Assembly: GCA_905214875.1 (NCBI GenBank)
Contig: CAJMNR010000004.1
Span: 60,540 to 124,539 of the forward strand
Origin: an uncultured bacterium
GTDB taxonomy: Bacteria > Bacillota > Clostridia > Lachnospirales > Lachnospiraceae
DNA: 64,000 bases
Reading direction: 5' to 3'
In this document: positions 25,822 through 33,717 of the stretch, in pieces
Layout: each line of letters begins with the position of its first letter
How positions within the stretch are numbered: the first letter of the stretch is position 1
The notes under the pieces: model-generated
Seen by the model: the letters and a program-made list of their open reading frames with translations, nothing else
Databases searched by the model: none
Told to the model about the DNA's origin: nothing
Program-made: the position numbers and the translations under genes

Positions 25822-28800
25822 TCGTTCCCCCTATTCAGATATTCATCGATTTTGGATACAAATACATCATATTCAAAATCATGATAGCTTTCTGTCAATT
25901 CCTCTAACAGTTCCTGCTCCTCTTTTTCATACGAGAAGTGACTTAAGTGATCAAGCAACTGTTCTAAGCGTGTAAACTCCATTTCTTCACATATGTTTTT
26001 CAATGAAAGCAACTGTTCTGTTGATAACTCGCCCCTTGGTACTTCTCCCTTTTGGGCTTGCTCTCTATCGTATACTTTGATATATGCACCAATGGATTCA
26101 ATTAATTGTTCCATTCCTTTGATATAGTCATTAAAGTTCTTTCGAATGAATTCCATATCATTTTCTTTCGCGTGCTTCTCCATTTCCTCGGAGAACTTTG
26201 CAAACCGATTGGCTCCTACGTTATAGCTAGCGCTCTTTAATGCATGTACACAGATGATAAACTCATCTATTTTCTTTTCTTCATATAATGTAATCATCTC
26301 AATCTCTCGATTTTTTATATCTTTAAGATATGTATGAAGCACATTATGATAAAGCTCACTGTTTCCACCAAACTCGTCAATTCTCTGTTGCATCTGTACT
26401 CCTGCAATGTGATGCCTTGCATTCTTAATCTCCTCTTCTTTTGCAAGCTGCACAAGCGTCTCCTTATAATTTGCTGGCGCTTTTGGAAGGACGAATTCCC
26501 GTAACACACGGTTTAATTCCTTATATTCAATAGGCTTTGCTAAGAAGTCATTAAATTCCTCTGCAATAAAGTATTCTCTTGCTCCACTCATTGCATTGGC
26601 TGTAAGCGCAATAATCGGCACTGTCTTATAATACTCTCCATCCATCTTACGGATTTGCTTTGTTGTATCCACGCCATCGAGTTCTGGCATCATATGGTCC
26701 ATAAATATGATGTCATACTCATTGTGCTCGACTTTATCAAGCGCTTCGTACCCACTGGCTGCCGTATCGATTTTCATATGGTAACTACTCATCAATCCTT
26801 TTGCAACATGCAGATTCGTTTCATTATCATCTACAATCAATACATTTGCAAACGGAAGCGGCTTGATCTGTCTTGCATCGTAAACGTTCTTTCCATACTC
26901 ATATACTACCTGTTCATTGTTCAATATGTTTATGATTTGGAAACAGAACAAAGGCAGGTAAACATGTCGATACTCGGTATGCTGCCTTCTTAATTCTTCT
27001 CCCATGCTAAAAATCTTAACAATTTTTTCTTTTTCTACAATCGAAAGCAACCTATCCTCAAGTGGTGCAAAATACTCATTTCGAATTAAGAAGTGTGTGT
27101 AATTCTTAAGCTTCTTTACTTCGTTTATTGAAGCACAGTAAAAGTATCGAATGCCCATCTCGTCAAATGTCGTTGTAAAATAATGAAGCATGATTGGATC
27201 CGATTCGTATATTACGATTAACAGCTTCTCTTTATTCTCCACGCTGGCAACTGGTCTATTCTCCTTAACCTTCTGTTTGACCGTCATTGTAAATACTGTG
27301 CCTTTTCCGTATTCACTTTCGACTTCGATATTTCCACCCATAAGCTCACATAAATCCTTGCTTATGGCAAGACCAAGGCCAGTTCCTGTTATTTTTCGAT
27401 TTTTCCTTGTATCTACTTGATTAAAGATTCCAAACAATTTTGGCATATCTTCCTGCTTTATGCCGATTCCACTGTCTTCCACCTCTATGACCATGGAAAT
27501 CTCTTCGTTATCCTCGTAATGCCCGGTAATGCTTACTTTTATAAATCCTTCTCTCGTAAACTTAATGGCATTTCCAATGATATTGATTAGAATCTGCTTG
27601 ATTCTAAGATCATCTCCAATCAGCTCGGCGGGAAGACGGCTATCCACCTTTACTAAGAAGTAAATACCTTTATCCACTAATCGGACTGTCATCATGTTGA
27701 CTACATCAACAATCATCGATGCCAGCATATAGTTACTCTCAATAATTTCGAATTTTCCTGATTCAATCTTCGAAATATCAAGAATGTCATTGATGATATA
27801 CAAAAGCCCATTTCCCGCCGTTCGTATAGACATGACCTCTTGTCTTATCTCCTCATCAAGAGGTTTATTTAATAATAGCTCACTCATACCGACAATGGTG
27901 TTCATTGGCGTCCTGATTTCATGACTCATATTGGCAAGGAATGCACTCTTTGCCTGATTTGCCTGTACTGCTTCCTGACGACTTTCCTCCAGCTTTTCAA
28001 TCAGATCGATTTTATCCGTCATATCCGTAATAACTACGATTTTTCCTAGATACTCATTGTAACGATCTGATATGTCGTTGATTTTCAAGTCACACTTTGC
28101 CCCATTACTTAAGCATTTTGCAAACACAGTTGTCCCTTTTTCATTGTCCACGGTCTCCTGTTCTCTAAAAAAGAAGTGGGATAAGCTTTTTCCTATAATC
28201 TGATCTGTTGGAAGATTAAAAAATGTACTGGCGGATGCATTGGCAAGCTGTACTTTTTCTTCCACATCAAGTACAAGAATGGGAGTATCTACAACAGAGT
28301 AAATATATTCACTGACATTTCCTATCGTGATTCTCGATACATTGTAGCGAATGGATACAAAATAGACCAAAAGAACCGAAAAGAATTGAGCAATGGCACT
28401 ACTAGGAAAACTAGGAATATGAAACAGCGGCAGTACAATATCAAAAATCATTCCTGTAGTCAATATTGCCATACACCCAATCGTTGCACCAGCCATCTTA
28501 TGTAACCGTTTTCTTTGATTTCTCCGAAACCCCAAAACCACTAAGATCGTACATATAATCGCAATAGTAACAATATATCCATTAAAAATCATCCTCCCCA
28601 GATATGGCTTGAATGTGAAAAAATGTCCATATGGGGTATCTACAAATACGATTTTAGTTTTATCTATAATCTGCGGATAAACAAGAAGACTTGCAATGGT
28701 TACGTAGATTTGAATGACTTTCTGCCACTTCTTAGAGGCATTCATCCAAATAGAAATTAGCACAACTCCTTTTGCTAATACGAATAACACGCCAAATAAA

Positions 28801-29009
28801 GCAACACATCGTATAAATGCCGAAATGTTCTCATCCGCTATTGCCCCCACACAAGCATAGCTAAACGTCCATATGCTGCTGGCTCCACATAACTCTACAT
28901 AATATTGATTATGCTTTTGGTTGATATCTTCATTTATAATTACATTTACCCCCAACATCAATGTGATTACTGACATGATTACAAGGGTAAACGAAAGTAC
29001 TATTGCCAT
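25818..29009 (-). CDS. Hybrid sensor histidine kinase with 7TM-type N-terminus, PAS, REC and HPt
   Basis: 1063-residue membrane sensor. Order: about seven membrane helices (1-222, 7TM histidine-kinase N-terminal type), PAS-like domain (about 230-335), short coiled coil, HisKA with His363 in NMSHEIRTPMN, HATPase with N box (NIIGNAIKFT) and G boxes (GTGLGLAI), a degenerate receiver (about 600-710) that lacks a usable Asp, a true receiver (about 728-850; VDDNETN, FMDHMMPELDG, AKPI), an HPt domain (about 890-985; His in CVHALKSA), and a C-terminal helical tail. A four-step phosphorelay to the free response regulator is likely. GGAAGGAGG precedes the ATG. The ligand is unknown. Confidence 0.93.
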   Translation of the reverse strand: MAIVLSFTLVIMSVITLMLGVNVIINEDINQKHNQYYVELCGASSIWTFSYACVGAIADENISAFIRCVALFGVLFVLAKGVVLISIWMNASKKWQKVIQIYVTIASLLVYPQIIDKTKIVFVDTPYGHFFTFKPYLGRMIFNGYIVTIAIICTILVVLGFRRNQRKRLHKMAGATIGCMAILTTGMIFDIVLPLFHIPSFPSSAIAQFFSVLLVYFVSIRYNVSRITIGNVSEYIYSVVDTPILVLDVEEKVQLANASASTFFNLPTDQIIGKSLSHFFFREQETVDNEKGTTVFAKCLSNGAKCDLKINDISDRYNEYLGKIVVITDMTDKIDLIEKLEESRQEAVQANQAKSAFLANMSHEIRTPMNTIVGMSELLLNKPLDEEIRQEVMSIRTAGNGLLYIINDILDISKIESGKFEIIESNYMLASMIVDVVNMMTVRLVDKGIYFLVKVDSRLPAELIGDDLRIKQILINIIGNAIKFTREGFIKVSITGHYEDNEEISMVIEVEDSGIGIKQEDMPKLFGIFNQVDTRKNRKITGTGLGLAISKDLCELMGGNIEVESEYGKGTVFTMTVKQKVKENRPVASVENKEKLLIVIYESDPIMLHYFTTTFDEMGIRYFYCASINEVKKLKNYTHFLIRNEYFAPLEDRLLSIVEKEKIVKIFSMGEELRRQHTEYRHVYLPLFCFQIINILNNEQVVYEYGKNVYDARQIKPLPFANVLIVDDNETNLHVAKGLMSSYHMKIDTAASGYEALDKVEHNEYDIIFMDHMMPELDGVDTTKQIRKMDGEYYKTVPIIALTANAMSGAREYFIAEEFNDFLAKPIEYKELNRVLREFVLPKAPANYKETLVQLAKEEEIKNARHHIAGVQMQQRIDEFGGNSELYHNVLHTYLKDIKNREIEMITLYEEKKIDEFIICVHALKSASYNVGANRFAKFSEEMEKHAKENDMEFIRKNFNDYIKGMEQLIESIGAYIKVYDREQAQKGEVPRGELSTEQLLSLKNICEEMEFTRLEQLLDHLSHFSYEKEEQELLEELTESYHDFEYDVFVSKIDEYLNRGNE

Positions 29010-29026
29010 AAAGCCCTCCTTCCTCT

Positions 29027-30379
29027 CTAACAGTAAAGCATAATAAGCAGACTAATCAGACAGCTTAAGACTACGAGGATTCCTTTTTTCGTAATCTCCT
29101 TATGTCGTCCTGTGATTACTCTTAGAACGATATTTAGCAACAATCCCAAACATACTGCAATTCCTAACTGAAAGGTAATTCCCGCATAGAGGAAGATCAC
29201 GATTGCCGAAATTCTCTCACATAACTTTTCCTCTCTCAGTTTTTTTAGATTATATAAAAATATCATTCCGACATAGATCATAATCGGTGCCACCATATAT
29301 TCTGACATAACAGCAAAGACTGGCGCAAAGAATACGGATAAAGCAAAACCGATACAGACAACAATTGCGCTAAGTCCCGTCTTTGCGCCATTTTCAATCC
29401 CTGCTACATTCTCCGCATAGGAAGTAACCGATGTGGTTCCTGCGCATCCACTGACAATGGCTCCTATGGCATTGACTAACATACATTTCTTTTGCGCATC
29501 TTTATTAAAATTCTTATCCTCTTCCTTGATCCTTTCTAACAAGGCAGCAACGGTTCCATACGAATCAAAGAAATGAATCATCGTAAATGTAAATACTATC
29601 ATGATTAGTTGAATTAATTTTGTATAATCAAATAAATAACTTTCCGCAGTTGGAAACTGATATGCTACATTGGTAAAATTTTTCATAGTGATTCCATGTG
29701 ACATATACGTATCCAGCCAATGATGAAAACTATGTCCATGGGTCTGATAATAGGTTATCAGCTCACTAATTGCTACTAATATATAAGTCACTAACAATCC
29801 TACTGCGACGGCTCCCCGTTTCTTTTTTAAATACATGATATGTACCATAATAATGGCAATAATACTGAACAATACTTCTTTCTTTAGTAGGGAATGAACA
29901 CTGATTCCGTATTTGCTTATTGAAACAACTTGCAGATACTGTGCACCCATCAATGCGATTGCTAACCCAATTCCAGCCATGATACTATACTTTACATAAG
30001 ATGGAATTATCGTTACAACACGGTCATAAATTCCAAGGTATAAAAGCAGTAAAAGCATTACACCGGATAAATATGTTGCAAGCATTACCATAGACCACTC
30101 CCCATCACACATTTCAATCACAATTGGAATAGCGATTGTATTAAGGCTGATGGAAGGAGCGTACGCTAACGGCATCTTCGTATACAATGCCCCTACTAAT
30201 GTTGTTATTATAATGGTTACAATCGTTGCAACAAAAACGCCTCTCTCATCCATGCCTACTTCTCCAAGCATTTTAGGGTTTACCGCCAATATATATGACA
30301 TTGCAATAAATGTAATAATTCCTGATATAATCTCTTTTCGAACTGTCGTATTATGTAACTTTAAATTAAAATAATTCAT
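29027..30379 (-). CDS. NCS2/AzgA-type purine permease
   Basis: About 450-residue membrane transporter with 12-14 predicted helices. N-terminal stretch KEIISGIITFIAMSYILAVNPKMLGEVGMDERGVFVATI is typical of the AzgA (adenine/guanine/hypoxanthine) group, as is GTTSVTSYAENVAGIENGAKTGL. A longer reading begins at 30415, but AAGGAG stands before the ATG at 30379. It lies only 17 bp upstream of the sensor kinase, so they share a transcript; the kinase may sense purine status or simply be co-expressed (inference). No purine riboswitch is recognised upstream. Confidence 0.9.
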   Translation of the reverse strand: MNYFNLKLHNTTVRKEIISGIITFIAMSYILAVNPKMLGEVGMDERGVFVATIVTIIITTLVGALYTKMPLAYAPSISLNTIAIPIVIEMCDGEWSMVMLATYLSGVMLLLLLYLGIYDRVVTIIPSYVKYSIMAGIGLAIALMGAQYLQVVSISKYGISVHSLLKKEVLFSIIAIIMVHIMYLKKKRGAVAVGLLVTYILVAISELITYYQTHGHSFHHWLDTYMSHGITMKNFTNVAYQFPTAESYLFDYTKLIQLIMIVFTFTMIHFFDSYGTVAALLERIKEEDKNFNKDAQKKCMLVNAIGAIVSGCAGTTSVTSYAENVAGIENGAKTGLSAIVVCIGFALSVFFAPVFAVMSEYMVAPIMIYVGMIFLYNLKKLREEKLCERISAIVIFLYAGITFQLGIAVCLGLLLNIVLRVITGRHKEITKKGILVVLSCLISLLIMLYC

Positions 30380-30430
30380 ATGCTGCTCCTTATTTTGGGA
30401 GAAAGTGTATTTCATTTATAAATATGATAT

Positions 30431-30459
30431 ATTGTAGCATAATTTGGTACCTCTTTCAA
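30431..30459 (-). promoter_or_regulatory. Promoter of the permease-kinase operon
   Basis: Minus-strand TTGAAA (30454-30459), 17-bp spacer, TACAAT (30431-30436), about 50 bp before the permease ATG. Confidence 0.65.
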
Positions 30460-30489
30460 TGAAAAGCACCTGCCCCACTCCTATGTATC

Positions 30490-30540
30490 GGCAGACTAAA
30501 ACCTCTTAGTTTTTGCCTGCCCACATAATAATTTATGTTT
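30490..30540 (-). other. Two hairpins after the U32-like gene
   Basis: GGCAGACTAAAAC pairs with a stretch ending GTTTTTGCCTGCC (two mismatches), and ACATAA / TTATGT forms a second small hairpin. Neither has a U-tract on the minus strand. They may stabilise the 3' end of the U32-pair transcript. Confidence 0.35.
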
Positions 30541-30551
30541 TCCATGTGATA

Positions 30552-31271
30552 TCAGCCATAACGGGCTGCTTCCCTATCAAGTGGAAAATAAATGACCCTC
30601 ATTGATGTAAGCCCTGTCACCTTACAATTGTTATTTTCAAAATATATCGTTCGTCCAAAACGGATAAATTTCCTCTCTCCGTTCATCTCTTCTAGCTCAT
30701 ATTCAATATGATGACTGACACACTCTAAGGTGCATTCTGTATTAGGGCGAAATTTCTGTTCGATTTCCTTATTTACCGATGAATATTCACAAATCTGTCC
30801 TGTCGTCATATAACAATAAGGGCTATGCAGACCAATCAATACTTTCTCTGGTTTCTCAGAAAAATCAATACTTTCATGGGTCGGATCAAACTCAATCATA
30901 TGAATCTTATAGGTATTTACGATTTCCTTTAAAAACGATGTAAATCCCCTTGGCTTAAACGGACCTGAAAAGTACTCATCATATCTTGGATCACGGTAAT
31001 CCTTCATAAATAACCGCCCAAGATTGATTTTGACCGAATACGCGGAATGGATATAATTTAACATTCCATAATCATTTACCGTAACCTCATCTATGATCGT
31101 TGAGAAATAGCGGCATAATGACTCAATCCTTCTCTTTGCCTTCGTTAAACTTTTCTCCGTAAAGATTGGTAACACCAACGTCAATTTTATTCCATGATTT
31201 GTCGCATAGACAATAAGCTTCTCATATTCCTCTTGGGTCATGTGTAAAAAATAATGACTACTATCTTCCAT
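30552..31271 (-). CDS. U32-family protein, UbiV-like partner
   Basis: 239 residues. Features shared with the smaller U32 partner (UbiV/YhbV type): VTVNDYGML, NLGRLFMKDYRDPRY, and a C-terminal cysteine set including C-x8-C and TECTLEC (C-x3-C) that could hold a 4Fe-4S cluster. TAGGAGA precedes the ATG. It lies 22 bp after the larger U32 gene. In Proteobacteria this pair hydroxylates ubiquinone precursors without oxygen; a clostridial anaerobe is not expected to make ubiquinone, so a different hydroxylation, for example of RNA as by other U32 proteins, is more likely. The family call is from motifs only. Confidence 0.65.
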   Translation of the reverse strand: MEDSSHYFLHMTQEEYEKLIVYATNHGIKLTLVLPIFTEKSLTKAKRRIESLCRYFSTIIDEVTVNDYGMLNYIHSAYSVKINLGRLFMKDYRDPRYDEYFSGPFKPRGFTSFLKEIVNTYKIHMIEFDPTHESIDFSEKPEKVLIGLHSPYCYMTTGQICEYSSVNKEIEQKFRPNTECTLECVSHHIEYELEEMNGERKFIRFGRTIYFENNNCKVTGLTSMRVIYFPLDREAARYG

Positions 31272-31293
31272 ACGAGTCTCCTACTTGTTCTCT

Positions 31294-32250
31294 TTAAGAA
31301 AATCGAACTTCCGGATAGTAACAAGACAAACCAAGCTTACACATCTTATGTCGATCTTCTGGAAATATCATTTTCTCTAAGTATTCTTCTCTTGATGTAC
31401 ATTCTCTAGCAATCTTCTCGTTTTCATACACATAACGTATGTCCTTGCAGACATACTCCCAATCATCAGACCGTCCAACGATCTTTGCCGCCTGTATATT
31501 ACTCCTCACAAAGTCATAAATAGAACATAAACCGCAGGCAAATTGATGGAAATTCTCTGTATAAAGATCATCATTTAATTCCGCCTTATTCCTAGAATTA
31601 AAATCACTATTCTTTAAATGCAGATTATGCTTTGCTTTTGCAAGACTACCACAAATGGCACAAGTCTCGCTTCGATGAAACCCAAGACAGTTAGCATCTG
31701 AAAAAGAACAGCCATTGCGCATCATAAATACCTCATACTCTGCTTCCGGTACTTTCTTCGCAATGGCCATGATCTCTTCTAATGCTAAGTCTCTTGGCAA
31801 AATCAACCGCCTTGCCCCTACCTTTACGTATTCTCTTGCAATATCAGAATTATAAATGCCACATATGGTACTAGCTACACAGTTAATCCCACATTCCTTT
31901 GCAAGGCGCACTAATTCCATATTAGAAATTATGACACCATCTACATTGACCTCTTTCAACTTTAGAAAATACTCTTTTATAGCAGAAAGCTGCTCCTGTG
32001 AGTAAATGCTCGAGTTAAAGGTCACATAGATAGATTTCTCCTGTTGTTTGATCGACGGAATAATGGATAGCACCTCTTGAAAATCATAAGGATTCGCATC
32101 TTCATATCCGCTAAGTCGATTAAGGTCTGCATATTTTCCAAACCGCTCTCTCCATGCCTTATCATAAAATCCAATATAAAACTCGCTTGCTCCGGCTTCT
32201 ATATAATCTGATAAATGCGAAAGATTGTTTAAAGGAACTAAGACATTCAA
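31294..32250 (-). CDS. U32-family protein, UbiU-like
   Basis: 318 residues. U32 signature features: opening VPLNNLSHLSDYIEAGASEFYIGF, central NVDGVIISNMELVRLAKE, then RNGCSFSDANC (C-x6-C), a further Cys in ETCAICG and FACGLC, matching the four-cysteine spacing of Fe-S-binding U32 proteins. The longest reading begins at a TTG (32265) whose GGAGGG would be the ribosome binding site of a later TTG at 32250, which is the likely start. It pairs with the downstream UbiV-like protein. Proteolytic activity, the historical name of U32, is doubtful. Confidence 0.75.
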   Translation of the reverse strand: MNVLVPLNNLSHLSDYIEAGASEFYIGFYDKAWRERFGKYADLNRLSGYEDANPYDFQEVLSIIPSIKQQEKSIYVTFNSSIYSQEQLSAIKEYFLKLKEVNVDGVIISNMELVRLAKECGINCVASTICGIYNSDIAREYVKVGARRLILPRDLALEEIMAIAKKVPEAEYEVFMMRNGCSFSDANCLGFHRSETCAICGSLAKAKHNLHLKNSDFNSRNKAELNDDLYTENFHQFACGLCSIYDFVRSNIQAAKIVGRSDDWEYVCKDIRYVYENEKIARECTSREEYLEKMIFPEDRHKMCKLGLSCYYPEVRFS

Positions 32251-32346
32251 CTCTTTTCCCTCCAATCATAAGACTAATAATAACCTTATATATTATTGGG
32301 CTAAAATATGGAATTCATTCATATTTCTAGAAGTTTTCTTCTCTTC

Positions 32347-33618
32347 CTATGCTTCAAACTTAACAAATTTATAAAACTTTTGATTATCCGTATATCGAAC
32401 ACCATATACTTTCATCTTTTTATTTAATAGCTTGCGAACGATAGAAAAGGTAACTACTGCATCACCTTCTACAATGACAGCCTCTGGTTCGTATGCCATG
32501 ACTTTCGCTACCCATTCGTCAATCATCGCTTTAAATGCTTCTTGTTTCTTTTCTTTTTCTGTCTTTGTAATGTCCATACCGTCTTCTGGGAAACTGATTC
32601 CACGATACGTACGAACGTTTACATCTGGCATCTTAACATCAACAATCTTACCAAAACGTGCAGCACGCTCTTTCTCTTCTTCCGTCCAGTCGCTTGAGTT
32701 CTTATCGGAAACATAAACCGTTACCTTTTCTCCCTCTATAGGGGCCTGGCTGTTCTCTTGTTTTTGTTCTTCTTGTTGTTTCTTCCGGCTTAATTCACAA
32801 GCTTTCACACAGTCTTCTAGCGTAAGTGCAGAGAATAAGAACCCACTGTTGTGGCAGAATGTTGCTGTCTCAATTCCTGAAATTTCTTTAATTTCTTCCT
32901 CGGTCTTTCCACACCAGTCTGCATCAAACGGACATTTTAATACTTTATAGTCTGTATCGCTTGGTACTGCTTGCGCACAGTATCCACCACGATTGCTTGG
33001 ATAAATTGCAAATGTGATATCTGTTTCCTTCACATATTTCTTCCATGGCATGGAACGTTTTAAGATCAATATGCCATCCTTGGACTCCTTCATTGCTTCT
33101 TCCACTAAATCTTTGGCACGCATTCTTCCTTCAATCTGTGCGAACTCACCTTTTAAGATGCTTAATGCCCATTCACTTGCTTTGATAAATGCCTCATAAG
33201 AGTCTTCTTCACTATCCCAAGTCGGATTAAAGTTGCTAATTGCTCTTGCAATAATATGCTCTTCGCCGAAGTTATCATTTACATCTAATGGCTCGATAAA
33301 ACGCTTATCAAACTTGAGTGCTTCCTCTTCTCCTAAGATGTCTGCGCCAAGGCTTTCCCATAAAAGCCCGAACGCTGCATAAGGAACACCATTTTCACGT
33401 AGCTTTTTATCCTGTTGATGGTGGTCGTATGCACCGAATCCAATATCAAATGCTAAGCCATCAAATCCTTCTGGCACCTTGTTCACGCGTTCAATCGTAA
33501 TCTCAGGGTTAATATAGTGAAGCAGCGCAACACTGAATACGTCATCTGCATGGAATTTTCCTGCATGTGTGATTGCGTGGTCAATAGATTTAATATATTC
33601 AAAAAATGATTGGTTCAT
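32347..33618 (-). CDS. MYG1-family protein with extra C-terminal domain
   Basis: 423 residues. Residues 1-about 285 match the MYG1/UPF0160 family of DHH-like nucleases or phosphoesterases: THAGKFHADDVFS (His18, His23, Asp25, Asp26) and DIGFGAYDHHQ (Asp65, His66, His67) are the metal-binding motifs. A Gln/Glu-rich linker (about 279-295) leads to a domain (about 297-423) not found in ordinary MYG1 proteins, with an alpha/beta look and the phrase EAVIVEGDAVVTFSIVRKL. This resembles the C-terminal phrase of some CRISPR-accessory Csx-type proteins, a weak resemblance from memory. AAGGAG precedes the ATG. Role unknown; RNA or nucleotide processing is plausible. Confidence 0.8.
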   Translation of the reverse strand: MNQSFFEYIKSIDHAITHAGKFHADDVFSVALLHYINPEITIERVNKVPEGFDGLAFDIGFGAYDHHQQDKKLRENGVPYAAFGLLWESLGADILGEEEALKFDKRFIEPLDVNDNFGEEHIIARAISNFNPTWDSEEDSYEAFIKASEWALSILKGEFAQIEGRMRAKDLVEEAMKESKDGILILKRSMPWKKYVKETDITFAIYPSNRGGYCAQAVPSDTDYKVLKCPFDADWCGKTEEEIKEISGIETATFCHNSGFLFSALTLEDCVKACELSRKKQQEEQKQENSQAPIEGEKVTVYVSDKNSSDWTEEEKERAARFGKIVDVKMPDVNVRTYRGISFPEDGMDITKTEKEKKQEAFKAMIDEWVAKVMAYEPEAVIVEGDAVVTFSIVRKLLNKKMKVYGVRYTDNQKFYKFVKFEA

Positions 33619-33669
33619 TTTAGGTCTCCTTTTTTCCTCGTTTTATGTTATAGTGTATCACTAAATATC

Positions 33670-33713
33670 GAAAAATGCACCTAAAAGCAATTTTTATTAC
33701 TTTTAGGTGCATT
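33670..33713 (-). terminator. Terminator of the LRR surface-protein gene
   Basis: Minus-strand AATGCACCTAAAAG / CTTTTAGGTGCATT, a perfect 14-bp stem with a 12-nt loop, followed by TTTCG. Confidence 0.85.
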
Positions 33714-33717
33714 CCTT

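Noticed and set aside
30440..30540. Possible purine or xanthine riboswitch upstream of the purine permease
   Set aside because: The mapped promoter lies downstream of these hairpins, and no conserved purine-riboswitch core is present; the hairpins are more likely part of the upstream gene's 3' region.
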